A stretch of 64,000 nucleotides of DNA from Lactobacillus panisapium (GCF_019469265.1 NZ_CP048268.1:1629001-1693000), one strand, 5' to 3'; shown: positions 16,890 through 27,152, counted from the first letter of the stretch. Numbers and translations are program-made. Notes: a model not told the origin generated them from the sequence alone.

Positions 16890-16906
16890 CAAATTCTAAA
16901 TCAAAC

Positions 16907-16939
16907 AAAAAGTGCGAGAAATTACTCTCGCACTTTTTT
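16907..16939. terminator. Strong terminator after the ABC operon
   Basis: The stem AAAGTGCGAGA/TCTCGCACTTT with a 4-6-base loop has T-runs on both strands, so it is probably bidirectional. Confidence 0.9.
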
Positions 16940-17032
16940 GATTGAATTAAAAATTAATAATCAGGTAAAATAACAGATATTCTTCGCTACCAGTACTAAA
17001 ATCGGTAGCTGCTTGGTATAAGCAACTCACAA

Positions 17033-17395
17033 TTATTGTTCGGATTGCTTGATTGCCTGCTCAATTAGTGGTGCTAATAAACTTTGTTCAACCACCATAT
17101 CAACCGGACGATAGGTTTCATCAATGCATTCTTCCCAATATTCTAAATGCTTTTGATCAATATAACTAGTGGAATCTTCAACCGCATTTCCACCTATCCC
17201 CTGAATTGAATACCAGTAGAAGTATGTATAACCGTCCGGATTGCTTTCCTTAAAAACCGTTTCAACGTACATTTTTTCACCTGCCATGGTGGCGACAGTA
17301 TCTTGGTGATGCCGGTTTAAGAAATCCATCCACTCTTGTGCCGTTTGTTCTTTGCCCTTTTTAATCCGAAAACGTGTTAATTCGATATTTGCCAT
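17033..17395 (-). CDS. DUF6176-like small protein
   Basis: This cytoplasmic protein of 120 residues probably belongs to the DUF6176 group, whose ferredoxin-like fold resembles antibiotic monooxygenase-type dimers. It has the beginning IELTRFRIKKGKEQTAQEWM, a central YTYFYWYSIQG strand and an acidic region at about 75-100. No catalytic residues can be named. It is a single gene between the ABC operon and rpsI, with only short hairpins (for example GCTACC/GGTAGC near 16988-17010) downstream and no strong T-tract. The SD is weak (AAGG). Confidence 0.65.
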   Translation of the reverse strand: MANIELTRFRIKKGKEQTAQEWMDFLNRHHQDTVATMAGEKMYVETVFKESNPDGYTYFYWYSIQGIGGNAVEDSTSYIDQKHLEYWEECIDETYRPVDMVVEQSLLAPLIEQAIKQSEQ

Positions 17396-17410
17396 TTTTT
17401 ACTACCTTAT

Positions 17411-17440
17411 AAAAAAAGACATCAGTTTAACACTGATGCC
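17411..17440 (-). terminator. Terminator of the rplM-rpsI operon
   Basis: On the minus strand, GGCATCAG pairs with CTGATGTC (one mismatch) and is followed by seven T. Confidence 0.8.
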
Positions 17441-17519
17441 TTGAAAACCTGTCTGGAAAAAGGACGAGTAATCCAATAACCAAATAGTTTTATTGATCTG
17501 TTCAATAGACGTAAATAAA

Positions 17520-17915
17520 TTAACGCTTACTGAATTGTGATGCCTTACGGGCCTTCTTGAGACCTGGCTTTTTACGTTCAACCATTCTTGGGTCACGAGT
17601 TAAGAAGCCAGCCTTCTTTAATGGGCCACGGAAATCTGGGTCTACTTCAAGAAGAGCACGGGCAATACCTAAACGAATTGCTCCAGCTTGACCTGAGAAA
17701 CCACCACCATTAACGTTAACCTTAACGTCGTATTGACTGTCAGTTTCGGTTAAAGTCAAAGGTTGTTTTAAATCCTTAACTAAGTTAGGGAATGGGATGT
17801 ATTGATCAACATCTTTGTTATTAACTGTAATTTTTCCACTGCCTGGTACTAAACGTACACGAGCGACAGCATCTTTACGCCGGCCAGTACCAGCATATGC
17901 AACTTGTTGTGCCAT
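17520..17915 (-). CDS. rpsI: Ribosomal protein S9
   Basis: Small-subunit protein S9, 131 residues, which binds the 3' major domain of 16S rRNA and reaches the P-site tRNA with its C-terminal tail. The family features are [14 protein letters not shown] near the N-terminus, the [19 protein letters not shown] block at about 70, and the basic tail ending SQFSKR. It lies 13 bases after rplM, with which it is co-transcribed from the promoter in front of rplM, and ends in a terminator. An ATG start with a strong SD (GGAGG) upstream supports the length. Confidence 0.98.
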   Translation of the reverse strand: MAQQVAYAGTGRRKDAVARVRLVPGSGKITVNNKDVDQYIPFPNLVKDLKQPLTLTETDSQYDVKVNVNGGGFSGQAGAIRLGIARALLEVDPDFRGPLKKAGFLTRDPRMVERKKPGLKKARKASQFSKR

Positions 17916-17928
17916 TTATAATAACCTC

Positions 17929-18372
17929 CTAGATTAATTTATTAATGTCCAATTTTTCAGGCTTTTGTGCTTCATGCTTGTGGTCTTCACCAGCATAAAC
18001 ATGCATCTTCATGAATTCTTGGTGACCAAGAGTGTTCTTTGGAAGCATACCTTTAACTGACAATTCAACTAATCTAACTGGGTTGTTGGCAAGTAAGTCA
18101 CCTGCTGGGGTAGCCTTTAAACCGCCACGGTAAGAAGAGTGGTGATAGTAAATCTTGTCAGTAGCCTTTTTACCAGTTAACTTTAACTTAGCAGCGTTAA
18201 TAATAATAACGTTGTCGCCAGTGTCAACATTTGGTGTGTATTGAGGTTTGTTCTTACCTCTTAAAATAGTTGCTACTGCAGTAGACAGACGACCTAAAGA
18301 TACATCTGTTGCGTCAATAACATACCACTTACGTTCAATTTCATTAGGTTTTGCTAATTGTGTAGTACGCAA
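17929..18372 (-). CDS. rplM: Ribosomal protein L13
   Basis: Large-subunit protein L13, 147 residues, an early assembly protein for 23S rRNA. Recognisable parts are [15 protein letters not shown], the GDNVIIINA strand, and the conserved GMLPKNTLG near residue 108. The start is TTG, 8 bases after GGAGG. No ATG is suitably placed. A leader RNA and promoter lie upstream within 110 bases, overlapping the truA stop region, so rplM-rpsI can be expressed apart from truA. Confidence 0.98.
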   Translation of the reverse strand: MRTTQLAKPNEIERKWYVIDATDVSLGRLSTAVATILRGKNKPQYTPNVDTGDNVIIINAAKLKLTGKKATDKIYYHHSSYRGGLKATPAGDLLANNPVRLVELSVKGMLPKNTLGHQEFMKMHVYAGEDHKHEAQKPEKLDINKLI

Positions 18373-18384
18373 TTTAATTTCCTC

Positions 18385-18446
18385 CGTTTATACGTTGTTT
18401 GAATACAATAAGATTCCGGGGCCTATCGTGGACAAACATACCTAAA
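18385..18446 (-). ncRNA. Probable L13 leader in the rplM mRNA
   Basis: The stretch between the rplM promoter and SD contains CACGATAGGCCCCGGAAT, a GC-rich block unlike the surroundings. It fits the L13 ribosomal leader family known from Firmicutes, a hairpin thought to bind L13 for feedback control. The assignment is from memory of the family and position. Confidence 0.5.
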
Positions 18447-18447
18447 T

Positions 18448-18476
18448 AGAATACGTCCTTTTTGCTTAATTGTCAA
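18448..18476 (-). promoter_or_regulatory. rplM-rpsI promoter
   Basis: On the minus strand, TTGACA and TATTCT are 17 bases apart. The -35 overlaps the truA stop region. Confidence 0.85.
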
Positions 18477-19267
18477 TATAATTCGCTATCTAGGCGATAT
18501 TTTTTCGGAATATCTTCATAAAAGACGTGATATAAAAACAGGCCGTTGGCTTGTGCCGTTTCTCTGACTTCTTCCCTGTTCTTTGCTTTAATTACTCGGG
18601 GTATATCATTGAGCGGTCTTTTACCATTACCGATTTCCAGTAAAGTTGCCACCAAAATTCTGACCATATTGTATAAAAAACCGGAACAAATGAAGTCAAA
18701 AATTATTTCATTTTCCTCTTCATCTTTTTGCACATTGACATAATACATTGTGCGAACTTTGTTTTTTATCTGGCCTCCACTAGCAGCAAAACTAGTAAAA
18801 TCATGTGTTCCTAATAAATCTTTTGCTGCTAGCTGCATTTTTTCCAAGTCAACCGGATAAGGATAATGGCCCGTATAAAAGCGCTTGAAGGGATCAACAA
18901 AGCGATCTAGGCTAACTCGGTAACGATACCATTTTCCCTTTGCACTATAGCGAACATGAAAGTTTTCATCAACAATTTCACATTCTTTGAAGACAATATC
19001 AAGCGGCATGATTGAATTAAGTGCACAAATCATGCGTTCAGGCGGAATTGTTGTCCCCGGATAATCAAAATGAATAACTTGACCGAAAGCATGCACGCCC
19101 GCATCCGTTCTTCCTGAACCTTCAACAGCGACTTCGCGACCTTTAGTCATTTTCTTTAACGCGGCTTCAATTGTTCCCTGCACTGTCCGCTGACGAGGTT
19201 GCGATTGAAAGCCATGAAAAAGGTGCCCATCGTAGGCAAGTGTCATTTTATACCTTGTGTAATTCAT
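18473..19267 (-). CDS. truA: tRNA pseudouridine(38-40) synthase
   Basis: TruA converts uridines 38-40 in the tRNA anticodon arm to pseudouridine. The protein has 264 residues. The motif [11 protein letters not shown] holds the catalytic Asp (about 57), followed by RYRVSLD and the C-terminal [14 protein letters not shown] motif (here SGFLYNMVR). The ATG overlaps the ecfT stop by one base (TAATG), so truA is coupled to the ECF transporter genes, the usual arrangement in Firmicutes. An internal ATG 7 codons later is a possible alternative start. Confidence 0.96.
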   Translation of the reverse strand: MNYTRYKMTLAYDGHLFHGFQSQPRQRTVQGTIEAALKKMTKGREVAVEGSGRTDAGVHAFGQVIHFDYPGTTIPPERMICALNSIMPLDIVFKECEIVDENFHVRYSAKGKWYRYRVSLDRFVDPFKRFYTGHYPYPVDLEKMQLAAKDLLGTHDFTSFAASGGQIKNKVRTMYYVNVQKDEEENEIIFDFICSGFLYNMVRILVATLLEIGNGKRPLNDIPRVIKAKNREEVRETAQANGLFLYHVFYEDIPKKYRLDSELY

Positions 19268-20064
19268 TAATGTGTCCTAAAAATTAATAATAGAGCTGTT
19301 AAGACGACGAAATAACCTAAGTTCACTAAATCATATTTTGACCATTTTAAAACTCGGAATTTAGTTCGTCCCTCATCACCGCGATAGCCGCGTGATTCCA
19401 TTGCTGTTGATAAGTCGATGGCTGTTTCTAATGAACTAATGAATAAAGGAACCAAAAGTGGCGTTATTGCCTTAGCACGTTGAATTAAGCCACCATTATT
19501 AAAATCGGCTCCCCGAGAACGCTGTGCGTTCATGATTTTATAAGTTTCATCAAAAAGCGTGGGGACAAACCTTAAGGCAATTGACATTACTAACGCAATT
19601 TTATCCACAGGTATCCTAAATAATTTTAGGGGTATTAGCAGCCACTCAATTGCATCCGCAATTTCTAACGGCATTGTTGTTACGGTCATGACTGTTGAAA
19701 TTAAAATAATGACAGTGAACCGAATAAAGATAAAAACCGCATTAGTAATACCATAAGTTGAAATGGCAAAAATGCCCCATCGCCAATAAACTTTTCCACC
19801 AACGGTAAAAAATAATTGCAAAAAAGAGGTAAATAGAATCAGCCAAATCATTGGTTTGACACCATCCCAAAAGACCTTTGGTTTTAAACCTGTTGCTGCC
19901 ACTGCAAGGATACTGAAAAGCGTAACAATAATATATGTAACGGGATTATTAGCCAAAAATATTAACAAAATAAAGCAAATTGTTGTTAATAGTTTTCCCC
20001 GTGGATCCATCTTATAAACTAGCGAATCTCCGGAAATGTACCGACCAATTAAAATTTTATTCAC
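19267..20064 (-). CDS. ecfT: ECF transporter transmembrane protein EcfT
   Basis: This is the membrane coupling subunit of the shared energy-coupling factor (group II ECF) module, which drives vitamin uptake by exchangeable S-components. It has 265 residues and about five to seven hydrophobic segments. The coupling helices contain the paired Ala-Arg-Ser-type motifs [10 protein letters not shown] (about 182-191) and [12 protein letters not shown] (about 230-241). The start is GTG behind an AGGGG SD. It forms a cluster with ecfA2 and ecfA1, 4 bases after ecfA2. The S-components must be encoded elsewhere. Confidence 0.95.
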   Translation of the reverse strand: MNKILIGRYISGDSLVYKMDPRGKLLTTICFILLIFLANNPVTYIIVTLFSILAVAATGLKPKVFWDGVKPMIWLILFTSFLQLFFTVGGKVYWRWGIFAISTYGITNAVFIFIRFTVIILISTVMTVTTMPLEIADAIEWLLIPLKLFRIPVDKIALVMSIALRFVPTLFDETYKIMNAQRSRGADFNNGGLIQRAKAITPLLVPLFISSLETAIDLSTAMESRGYRGDEGRTKFRVLKWSKYDLVNLGYFVVLTALLLIFRTH

Positions 20065-20068
20065 AAGT

Positions 20069-20914
20069 TCATCCCCTTAAATTTTGCTCTATTTCTTCTA
20101 CAAGTTTTTTCTCCGTTAATGGTGGTTGAACAAAATTAAAATTATTTAATCGTGACGCAAATAGCGATGCCTTAGGCTCCTCAAGATGATGCTTTTTTAA
20201 CCATGTCCGATCCTGAAAGATTTTTGCCGGACAGTCATGCTTGATCATCTTTCCGTGTTCCATTACCAGAACATCATCCGCATAATCAGCGACATCATCC
20301 ATATTGTGTGTAACTAAAATTACCGTATGACCTTCTTGTTGGTATTGTGCAAAAAGATGCATCATCTGTTTGCGTGCCCGTGGATCAAGTCCTGCAGCTG
20401 GCTCATCTAAGCATAAAATATCAGGCTCATAAGCCATTACGCCAGCGATTGCTACTCGGCGCATTTGCCCGCCTGATAACTCAAACGGTGAACGCTGAGC
20501 GATATAATCTGGCAAGCCAACTTTTCTTAACCAGATTTTGGCACTTTTCTTTGCCTCTTCGGGACTATAGCCAAAGTTTTTGGGACCGAAAGCAATATCA
20601 TCGAGCACAGTACTTTCAAATAATTGTGCTTCAGGAAATTGAAAAACCAGGCTTACGTGCCGTCTTAATTCCTTTAAATCTTTATTGGTAGTTGCAGGCG
20701 TAATTGTTGTATTCGCAATTTTAATTTTGCCCTCAGTCGGTTTTAGCAGCGCATTAAAATGTTGCATCAATGTCGATTTTCCACTGCCGGTGTGACCAAT
20801 AATGGCCGTAAAAGAGCCAGTTTTTAATTCAAAGTTGACATCTTCTAAACCCTTTTTTTCTAATGGTGAACCTGGTGAGTAAGTATATCCTACTTGTTCG
20901 AATTTAATTGACAT
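20069..20914 (-). CDS. ecfA2: ECF transporter ATPase EcfA2
   Basis: This is the second ATPase of the ECF module, 281 residues. Walker A is GHTGSGKST, the Q-loop is [11 protein letters not shown] (the F-P-E form typical of EcfA2), the signature is [13 protein letters not shown], Walker B is [12 protein letters not shown], and the H-loop is VTHNMDD. The C-terminal part (about 225-281) is the dimerisation region of EcfA proteins. The ATG lies inside the end of ecfA1, overlapping by 25 bases. It energises uptake of folate, riboflavin and similar compounds through EcfT. Confidence 0.95.
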   Translation of the reverse strand: MSIKFEQVGYTYSPGSPLEKKGLEDVNFELKTGSFTAIIGHTGSGKSTLMQHFNALLKPTEGKIKIANTTITPATTNKDLKELRRHVSLVFQFPEAQLFESTVLDDIAFGPKNFGYSPEEAKKSAKIWLRKVGLPDYIAQRSPFELSGGQMRRVAIAGVMAYEPDILCLDEPAAGLDPRARKQMMHLFAQYQQEGHTVILVTHNMDDVADYADDVLVMEHGKMIKHDCPAKIFQDRTWLKKHHLEEPKASLFASRLNNFNFVQPPLTEKKLVEEIEQNLRG

Positions 20915-21741
20915 AAGTACTTTACCAACTCTTCTTCTGAATTAATTGTTTCTGGGATTGCGATTGAGTCGCTACGTAAATCATCCATTACTTGTTGGAA
21001 AAAAGGAACATCCAACCCAATTTCCTTTAGCAGTTTAACTTGGCTGAATACCTTCGTTGCATTTCCTTGAGTAATCAGCTTACCATCATTCATCACAATG
21101 ATATTATCGGCCATATTAGCTTCATCAATGTCATGGGTAATGGCGATTACGGTTAAGTCGTATTCCTGCTTCATTTGCTGAACAATCCCCAAAATTTTAT
21201 CCCGACCTTCGGGATCAAGCATCGATGTTGCTTCGTCTAGCACAATAATCTTAGGCTTGATTGCAAGAATCCCTGCAATCGCCACACGCTGTTTCTGCCC
21301 ACCAGAGAGGTTAGCTGGCTCGGTATCAGTATATTCTGTCATGTCGACAGCTTTAATCGCTTCTGGGACGATTTTGAGCATTTCAGTGCGGGGAACACCC
21401 CGGTTCTCAAGACCAAAGGCAACATCATCAGCTACCGTGGCACCGACAAATTGATTGTCTGGATTTTGAAAAACGACGCCAACCTTATCTCTGATATCCC
21501 ATACACTATCATCATCAAGTTTGGTTCCGTCGACTTCAATATAGGAATCGTCTTTTTCATCAGCTACTAGTAAGCCGTTGATCAATCTAATAATAGTGGA
21601 CTTCCCACTACCATTATGACCAATAATCGACGTCCAAGAACCCCTCTTAATTTCAAAACTGATATTATCAATCGCAGGCGAGTCGGACTCAGGATATGTA
21701 AAACTGATATTATTAACTTTAATGATACTATCTTTTGTCAT
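20890..21741 (-). CDS. ecfA1: ECF transporter ATPase EcfA1
   Basis: This is the first ATPase of the ECF module, 283 residues. Walker A is GHNGSGKST, the Q-loop is [12 protein letters not shown] (the N-P-D-N-Q form of EcfA1), the signature is [14 protein letters not shown], Walker B is [12 protein letters not shown], and the H-loop is ITHDIDE. It pairs with EcfA2 to form the heterodimeric motor. The ATG follows AGGAGGGTGAG. Two promoters can be seen in the 395-base gap upstream, so the ecf-truA operon does not depend on the ribosomal genes. Confidence 0.95.
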   Translation of the reverse strand: MTKDSIIKVNNISFTYPESDSPAIDNISFEIKRGSWTSIIGHNGSGKSTIIRLINGLLVADEKDDSYIEVDGTKLDDDSVWDIRDKVGVVFQNPDNQFVGATVADDVAFGLENRGVPRTEMLKIVPEAIKAVDMTEYTDTEPANLSGGQKQRVAIAGILAIKPKIIVLDEATSMLDPEGRDKILGIVQQMKQEYDLTVIAITHDIDEANMADNIIVMNDGKLITQGNATKVFSQVKLLKEIGLDVPFFQQVMDDLRSDSIAIPETINSEEELVKYLCQLNSNK

Positions 21742-21770
21742 GCTCTCACCCTCCTAAAAAGTCTTATTCA

Positions 21771-21798
21771 ATTGTACCAAAAAAAGACCTCGTAATAA
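21771..21798 (-). promoter_or_regulatory. ecfA1 proximal promoter
   Basis: On the minus strand, TTATTA and TACAAT are 16 bases apart, about 30 bases before ecfA1. Confidence 0.45.
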
Positions 21799-21877
21799 AT
21801 TAAGATAATGGCGAATAAATAGTTTCTTATTAGTCTAAATTCGCTATTCTTACGCAGAAGATTTTAAGCAGTGAATC

Positions 21878-21905
21878 ATTATACAAAAATGAGCCTTCAT
21901 TGCAA
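21878..21905 (-). promoter_or_regulatory. ecfA1 distal promoter
   Basis: On the minus strand, TTGCAA and TATAAT are 16 bases apart, with a perfect -10. Transcription would give a leader of about 130 bases. Confidence 0.75.
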
Positions 21906-21937
21906 CCTTTCAAAAAGAAACATTAAATTATATAACA

Positions 21938-21970
21938 AAAACCCCGAAGTTGTCTTAACTTCAGGGTTCA
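21938..21970 (-). terminator. Terminator of the alpha operon (after rplQ)
   Basis: On the minus strand, AACCCTGAAGTT pairs with AACTTCGGGGTT and is followed by TTTGTT. It separates the ribosomal genes from the ecf operon. Confidence 0.85.
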
Positions 21971-22136
21971 TATCAAACTTAGCGTTTTTATTGAAATAAA
22001 AAGAGCAAAAAAAATCACCCATGAAGAGGGATAATTTTCATTATCTAAGCTAGACTAAACTTTCGTCATCATCTTAACGCTTATTCTCACTTTCATGGAT
22101 AATTCTTAATAGCTATTAAGTTTTGGTTATTCTAAC
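21971..22136. other. Gap after rplQ
   Basis: No gene is visible. A perfect 16-base palindrome (CTTAATAG/CTATTAAG, 22105-22120) follows the rplQ stop, and a T-rich run preceded by a weak hairpin lies near 22000-22040. Both probably belong to the 3' end of the alpha operon mRNA. Confidence 0.4.
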
Positions 22137-22520
22137 TTAAACCAATTCTAGAATAACCATTGGAGCTGCATCGCCTCTACGAGCCTTGGCAAGCTTCAAA
22201 ATACGGGTGTAACCACCATTACGGTCCTTGTAACGAGGTGCAATATCACTGAAGAGTTTTTGCAATGCTGATTTTACAACAACTGCATCTTTTTCTTCTT
22301 GAATGTCAGCAACTTCATTACGAACGTAAGCAGCAGCTTTTCTTCTTGCAGCTAAATCACCACGCTTGCCTAAAGTAATCATCTTTTCGGCAGTTTTGCG
22401 GACTTCTTTAGCACGTGTTTCAGTAGTAACAATGCGTTCGTTCATGATCAATTGAGTAGTCATTTCTCTAAGCATTGCTTTTCTATGTGCACTATCGCGA
22501 CCTAATTTACGGTATGCCAT
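22137..22520 (-). CDS. rplQ: Ribosomal protein L17
   Basis: Large-subunit protein L17, 127 residues, located near the exit tunnel. The N-terminus [20 protein letters not shown] and the C-terminal [22 protein letters not shown] are diagnostic. It is the last gene of the alpha operon (rpsM-rpsK-rpoA-rplQ), 25 bases after rpoA, and is followed by a 395-base gap with a terminator. ATG start with an AGGAGG-type SD. Confidence 0.98.
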   Translation of the reverse strand: MAYRKLGRDSAHRKAMLREMTTQLIMNERIVTTETRAKEVRKTAEKMITLGKRGDLAARRKAAAYVRNEVADIQEEKDAVVVKSALQKLFSDIAPRYKDRNGGYTRILKLAKARRGDAAPMVILELV

Positions 22521-22545
22521 CAGTTTACCTCCTTTTATTTGTTAG

Positions 22546-23484
22546 TTAATCTTCTTGACGAAGTGAAAGTCCCAAATCAGTTAATTTATTTTTAACTTCT
22601 TCTAATGATTTACGTCCTAAATTACGTACACGCATCATATCTGCTTCTGTCTTATCAGTCAGTTCTTGCAGAGTATTAATGCCAGCACGCTTAAGGCAGT
22701 TGTATGAACGAACAGATAAATCAAGCTCTTCAATTGTCATTTCGAGCTTCTTCTCTGCAGTATCGTCCTCTTTTTCAACCATAACATCATTGAATTGGGT
22801 ATTTGCATCAGCAGTTTCAAACACTTTAAAGTGCGCTACCAAAATTTTGGCAGCAAAACTAAGGGCGTCATTAGGCTTGATTGAACCATCAGTCCAAATC
22901 TCTAAAGTGAGCTTGTCAAAATCGTCTCTTTTACCAACACGAGTTGACTCAACCTGGTAATTAACTTTTTTAATTGGTGAAAAGAGAGAATCAACCGGAA
23001 TAACACCAATTGGCATATCTTCACTCTTATTCTCACTTGCGGCAACGTAACCACGGCCATTTTTGACTGCAATCTGCATATGCAAGTGACCACCGTCAGC
23101 AATGGTACAAATATATTGATCTGGATTCAGAATTTGAATATCTGAATCGGCTTTCAGATCATCGGCGGTAACAGTAGCTGGACCCTCAACATCTACTTCA
23201 ATGGTCTTTTGCTCATCTGAAAAAGATTTTAATTCAAGCTTCTTCAGGTTCAAGATAATCTTAGCAACATCTTCTCTAACACCTGGAACAGTGGAGAATT
23301 CGTGTAAAACATCATCAATTTGAACATAAACAAGTCCAGTACCTGGAATAGATGTAAGTAAAACTCTACGTAATGAGTTACCTAAAGTAGTACCAAAGCC
23401 TCGTTCAAGTGGTTCAATAACAAATTTACCATAAGCCTTCTCTTGGTCCACAACGGTAATATTTGGTTTTTCAAATTCAATCAT
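22546..23484 (-). CDS. rpoA: RNA polymerase alpha subunit
   Basis: The alpha subunit of RNA polymerase has 312 residues: an N-terminal assembly domain (about 1-225; [23 protein letters not shown] at 20-42 is the dimerisation motif), a linker, and a C-terminal domain (about 245-312; [18 protein letters not shown]) that contacts UP elements and activators. The ATG behind AAAGGGG gives the normal N-terminus MIEFEKPN; an upstream frame extension of 8 codons is not supported. It sits within the alpha operon after rpsK. Confidence 0.98.
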   Translation of the reverse strand: MIEFEKPNITVVDQEKAYGKFVIEPLERGFGTTLGNSLRRVLLTSIPGTGLVYVQIDDVLHEFSTVPGVREDVAKIILNLKKLELKSFSDEQKTIEVDVEGPATVTADDLKADSDIQILNPDQYICTIADGGHLHMQIAVKNGRGYVAASENKSEDMPIGVIPVDSLFSPIKKVNYQVESTRVGKRDDFDKLTLEIWTDGSIKPNDALSFAAKILVAHFKVFETADANTQFNDVMVEKEDDTAEKKLEMTIEELDLSVRSYNCLKRAGINTLQELTDKTEADMMRVRNLGRKSLEEVKNKLTDLGLSLRQED

Positions 23485-23529
23485 TACTAGGCCCCTTTCA
23501 AAACGCAACGTCCTTCATTAAGAACAAAA

Positions 23530-23913
23530 TTAAACACGACGACGTTTTGGTGGTCTAGAACCATTGTGGGGAACTGGAGTGACATCACGGATTGCAGTGA
23601 TCTCAAGTCCAGTAGCTTGAAGTGATCTTATAGCAGATTCACGACCAGCACCAGGACCCTTAACAGAAACTTCTACATGTTTCATGCCTTGGTCCATTGC
23701 GCTCTTAGCTGCTGCTTCGGCTGCCATTTGAGCGGCAAATGGGGTAGACTTACGACTACCTTTAAAGCCCAATGCACCAGCTGAAGACCAAGCAATTGCA
23801 TTGCCTTGAACGTCAGTAATCATGACTAAAGTATTATTAAACGTAGAATGAATGTGAGCAACGCCTTTTTCAACGTGCTTCTTCACACGACGCTTACGTG
23901 CTGTTTTAGGCAT
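23530..23913 (-). CDS. rpsK: Ribosomal protein S11
   Basis: Small-subunit protein S11, 127 residues, a platform protein near the mRNA exit. Family blocks are [30 protein letters not shown] and the C-terminal [18 protein letters not shown] codon directly before the ATG is in frame, but the ATG is better spaced from GGAGG. It lies between rpsM and rpoA as in other Firmicutes. Confidence 0.98.
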   Translation of the reverse strand: MPKTARKRRVKKHVEKGVAHIHSTFNNTLVMITDVQGNAIAWSSAGALGFKGSRKSTPFAAQMAAEAAAKSAMDQGMKHVEVSVKGPGAGRESAIRSLQATGLEITAIRDVTPVPHNGSRPPKRRRV

Positions 23914-23937
23914 CAATAAACCTCCTTATATTTTTGT

Positions 23938-24285
23938 TTATCTCTTCTTACTACCCTTACGAGTACGGGCATTATTCTTGGTATTTTGTCCACGAACTGG
24001 AAGTCCACGGCGGTGACGCATACCACGGTAAGAACCAATATCAATTAACCGTTTGATATTCATGCTGACTTCTCTACGCAAGTCACCTTCAACACGGTAT
24101 TTATCAACTTCTGCGCGAAGCTTTTCTTGATCATCTGGAGTCAAATCTTTTGAACGTATGTCTTCAGAAACACCAGCATCCGCACAAATTTTCTGAGCTG
24201 TTGGTTCACCAATGCCATAAATGTATGTTAATGCAACAACTATTCTTTTATCTCTTGGTAAGTCAACACCAGCAATACGTGCCAT
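23938..24285 (-). CDS. rpsM: Ribosomal protein S13
   Basis: Small-subunit protein S13, 115 residues, in the head of the subunit, contacting the P-site tRNA and L5. Motifs include [20 protein letters not shown] (helix-two-turn-helix) and the basic tail [18 protein letters not shown]. The ATG with the SD GGAGG is the normal family start; an upstream codon would add three residues. It follows rpmJ by 23 bases. Confidence 0.98.
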   Translation of the reverse strand: MARIAGVDLPRDKRIVVALTYIYGIGEPTAQKICADAGVSEDIRSKDLTPDDQEKLRAEVDKYRVEGDLRREVSMNIKRLIDIGSYRGMRHRRGLPVRGQNTKNNARTRKGSKKR

Positions 24286-24308
24286 AAATTGCACCTCCTA
24301 TTTTATTT

Positions 24309-24425
24309 TTAACCTTGACGCTGTTTGTGTTTTGGATTTGCAGAACAAATAACCATCACACGACCATGTCTTTTAATAATCTTACAATGTTCACACATTG
24401 GTTTAACAGATGGTCTAACCTTCAT
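24309..24425 (-). CDS. rpmJ: Ribosomal protein L36 (zinc-binding form)
   Basis: This 38-residue protein, [20 protein letters not shown] followed by [18 protein letters not shown], is the L36 of the large subunit. Cys11, Cys14, Cys27 and His33 form the zinc ribbon, so this is the C+ form used when zinc is sufficient. It lies between infA and rpsM, the usual position, with a GGAGGG SD. Confidence 0.97.
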
Positions 24426-24439
24426 GTTTCCCTCCGTTA

Positions 24440-24661
24440 TTACTTTATAAACCGATAAGTAATTCTACCTTTTGTTAAATCGTAAGGAGAAAGTTCTACA
24501 GTAACACGGTCTCCGGGCAGAATACGAATATAGTGCATTCTGATTTTCCCAGAAACATGTGCTAATATTTCTGCTCCATTTTCCAATTCAACCTTAAACA
24601 TAGCATTAGGCAAAGTATCAATAACTTTACCCTTTACTTCAATGACATCATCTTTTGCCAA
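24440..24661 (-). CDS. infA: Translation initiation factor IF-1
   Basis: IF-1 is a single OB-fold protein of 73 residues that binds the A site of the 30S subunit during initiation. It shows [24 protein letters not shown] and [19 protein letters not shown], and ends RITYRFIK. The start is TTG, preceded by GGAGG with 6-7-base spacing; no ATG is available upstream. It lies between adk and rpmJ. A TTG start in IF-1 is notable because IF-1 helps IF-3 judge start codons. Confidence 0.97.
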
Positions 24662-24726
24662 AGCTGTTCCTCCGCATTTAAACAGTCATACTTTGAAATT
24701 ATAACACGGAAAAGTAAATATACAAA

Positions 24727-25383
24727 TTATTGCTTTTTACTTAAAACCGCATCAACACTTTCAAAGACTTTCTCAGGAGATTGTTCACCATCTACACAGG
24801 TTAACAACCCATTCTTTTGATAATAGTCTTTCAAAGGTGTGTTCATCTTTTCGTTAACTTGTAAACGATTCTTAACTACTTCTGGCTTGTCATCTTCACG
24901 TTGATAAAATTCATGACTGCCACAACGATCACAAGTACCTTCTACTTTAGGCATCTTAGTAATTTTGTTATAAGTGGCACCACACTTTTTACACATAAAG
25001 CGTGCTGATAAACGTTTGACTAAAGTATCTTCCTTAACCTCTAAAGAGATTACGTTAGTTAAAGGTTTGTTCAACTTCTTAGTGATATCCTCCAAAAGTT
25101 CGGCTTGAACAATTGTCCGAGGAAAGCCATCTAAAATGTAGCCTTCTTTAATATCTGGTTGACCCAAACGTTCTTCTACTAATCTAGCAGTAACTTCGTC
25201 CGGTACCAAATCACCTTTGTCAATGTAACTTTTAGCTTCAAGACCAACTTTGGTCTCATTAGCCATTGCTTCTCTAAACATATCCCCAGTTGAAATATGA
25301 GTTAGATGATATTTATCAACAATTTGCTCTGATACTGTTCCTTTACCAGCACCCGGCAAACCTAAAAGAAATAAATTAATCAT
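24727..25383 (-). CDS. adk: Adenylate kinase
   Basis: Adenylate kinase, 218 residues, interconverts ATP, ADP and AMP. The P-loop GLPGAGKGT (about 8-16) and the AMP site DGFPRT are present. The LID domain carries a four-cysteine zinc site (CKKCG at about 130 and CDRCG at about 150), the long Gram-positive form. It is part of the spc operon after secY, 10 bases apart, with infA following. Confidence 0.98.
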   Translation of the reverse strand: MINLFLLGLPGAGKGTVSEQIVDKYHLTHISTGDMFREAMANETKVGLEAKSYIDKGDLVPDEVTARLVEERLGQPDIKEGYILDGFPRTIVQAELLEDITKKLNKPLTNVISLEVKEDTLVKRLSARFMCKKCGATYNKITKMPKVEGTCDRCGSHEFYQREDDKPEVVKNRLQVNEKMNTPLKDYYQKNGLLTCVDGEQSPEKVFESVDAVLSKKQ

Positions 25384-25393
25384 TTATTCGTTC

Positions 25394-26689
25394 CTATCTG
25401 ATGAATCCTACATATTCTCTCTTCATTAACAAACCGTTAATTTGACGAGATAACTCCAAGACAACTCCGATTACGATCAAAAGACTAGTTCCACCTAGTC
25501 CAATTGAACTCGGTAAGTCCCAAATATTAGTAGCAAGTTGTGGTAGTAAAGCTACCAAACCCAAGAATACTGAACCAACAGTTGATAATCTAATTAACAA
25601 CTTTGAAACATATTTTTGCGTATCCTTACCCGGCCATACACTAGGAATGTAAGCACCTTGTTTTTGCAAGTTCTTTGCAAGCTTCTCAGGATTAACCTGA
25701 ACAAAAGCATAAAAGAAGGTAAACAGTACAATCAAAAGAGTATAAATGATAACACCAGTTGTAGTCTGCATACTAAAAATGTTAGTCATTACCTTGTACC
25801 ATTGTTGGTCGCCTTGAGTTCTTTGAAAGGCCATTAAAATTGTGGCTGGTGTAACAATAAACGAACTAGCGAAAATTACTGGAATCACACCTGAGACATT
25901 AACTTTTAATGGTAAGAAACTTTCTGAGCCACTAGTAGTTGCTCGTCTAGTGTATTGGATTGGAATACGGCGATCAGCCTGTTCAACCCAAGTAACTATT
26001 TGCGTTACGATGAGTATTGCAATGAGAATCGCAATGAAGAACACAATTCCTTGCCAACGATCACTCGCACTATTATTGATCACTTCATCTTTATATAACT
26101 GCCAAAGACCGCGTGGAAGTCGAGCAATAATACCGGCAAAAATAATTACTGAAACGCCGTTACCTAAACCTTTATCGGTAATTTCATCACCAAGCCAAGT
26201 CAACAGCATCGTCCCTGCAGTCATAATGATTGCAATTTCACAGTATGATTGCCACGTTTGGGATTTAACCAATCCCATTTCAGTCAAAGCGTTAAAACCA
26301 AGCGTGATTCCAATGCTTTGAAAAAATGCGACAAATAATGCAAGCCATCTTGTAGCTTGATTGGTCTTACGGCGACCAACTTCACCCTGCTTGCCCCATT
26401 CCACTAAAGTAGGAACAATGTCCATTTGCAACAATTGGATAACAATTTGCGCAGTAATGAAGGGCGAAACACCAAGTGAAAAAATCGAGTAATTATCTAG
26501 CCCACCACCGGAAACAGTGTCCAGCATTGGAACTAAACCAGTTTGTGCGACTTGAGTAATCGCTTTTGCATTGACACCTGGAACAGTAATGTTAGCTCCA
26601 ATGCGATACAGCAAAAGAATAAAGAGTGTGAAATAAATCTTATTTCTAATTTCTTTATCCTTGAAGGCGTTCTTCAAAGTCGAAAACAT
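25394..26689 (-). CDS. secY: Protein translocase subunit SecY
   Basis: SecY is the pore subunit of the Sec translocon, 431 residues with ten membrane helices. Conserved parts are YRIGANITVPGVN (helix 1 end), the plug region near GGGLDNYSIFSLG, GNGVSVIIFAGI, RRIPIQYTRR in the cytoplasmic loop, and GVIPVIFASS. The ATG overlaps the rplO stop by one base. It works with SecE, SecG and SecA, encoded elsewhere. Confidence 0.98.
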   Translation of the reverse strand: MFSTLKNAFKDKEIRNKIYFTLFILLLYRIGANITVPGVNAKAITQVAQTGLVPMLDTVSGGGLDNYSIFSLGVSPFITAQIVIQLLQMDIVPTLVEWGKQGEVGRRKTNQATRWLALFVAFFQSIGITLGFNALTEMGLVKSQTWQSYCEIAIIMTAGTMLLTWLGDEITDKGLGNGVSVIIFAGIIARLPRGLWQLYKDEVINNSASDRWQGIVFFIAILIAILIVTQIVTWVEQADRRIPIQYTRRATTSGSESFLPLKVNVSGVIPVIFASSFIVTPATILMAFQRTQGDQQWYKVMTNIFSMQTTTGVIIYTLLIVLFTFFYAFVQVNPEKLAKNLQKQGAYIPSVWPGKDTQKYVSKLLIRLSTVGSVFLGLVALLPQLATNIWDLPSSIGLGGTSLLIVIGVVLELSRQINGLLMKREYVGFIR

Positions 26690-27129
26690 TAGATCACCTC
26701 AACAGATCCGCCTGCAGCTTCAACTGCTTTTTTAGCAGCGGCGGAAACCTTGTTAACCTTTACGTTTAACTTAACTTTTAGCTCACCTTTAGCAAGTAGC
26801 TTAACGCCTGATAATTCTTTCTTTACCAAGCCGTTTTCTTTAAGACTAGCAACAGTAACTTCGTCGTTGTCTTTAAACTTGTTTAAGTCGTCTAAATTAA
26901 TAATTGCATATTCTTTACGGTTAACGTTCTTAAAACCACGCTTAGGCATAGTTCTGAATAATGGCATTTGACCACCTTCAAAACCTAAACGAGTGTGTCC
27001 ACCTTGACGGGCTAATTGACCCTTTTGTCCACGGCCAGAAGTCTTTCCGTAACCACTTGAAGTACCACGTCCAACACGTTTTCTAGTATTGCGTGAACCC
27101 TCAGCAGCATGTAATTCATGAAGCTTCAT
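26689..27129 (-). CDS. rplO: Ribosomal protein L15
   Basis: Large-subunit protein L15, 146 residues, needed late in 50S assembly. The basic Gly-rich N-terminal arm ([19 protein letters not shown]) and [18 protein letters not shown] are diagnostic, and the folded domain follows (about 65-146). It lies between rpmD and secY; its stop overlaps the secY start. Confidence 0.98.
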   Translation of the reverse strand: MKLHELHAAEGSRNTRKRVGRGTSSGYGKTSGRGQKGQLARQGGHTRLGFEGGQMPLFRTMPKRGFKNVNRKEYAIINLDDLNKFKDNDEVTVASLKENGLVKKELSGVKLLAKGELKVKLNVKVNKVSAAAKKAVEAAGGSVEVI

Positions 27130-27152
27130 TAATTCGGCACCTCCTCAATTAA

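Noticed and set aside
22000..22120. Extra terminator after rplQ near 22000-22040, and the palindrome at 22105-22120
   Set aside because: The first has poor base pairing before the T-run and the second has no T-run; neither is called a terminator.
25842..26321. 159-codon plus-strand open frame opposite secY
   Set aside because: It is a shadow of the secY coding sequence on the other strand, with no SD and composition that follows the secY codons.
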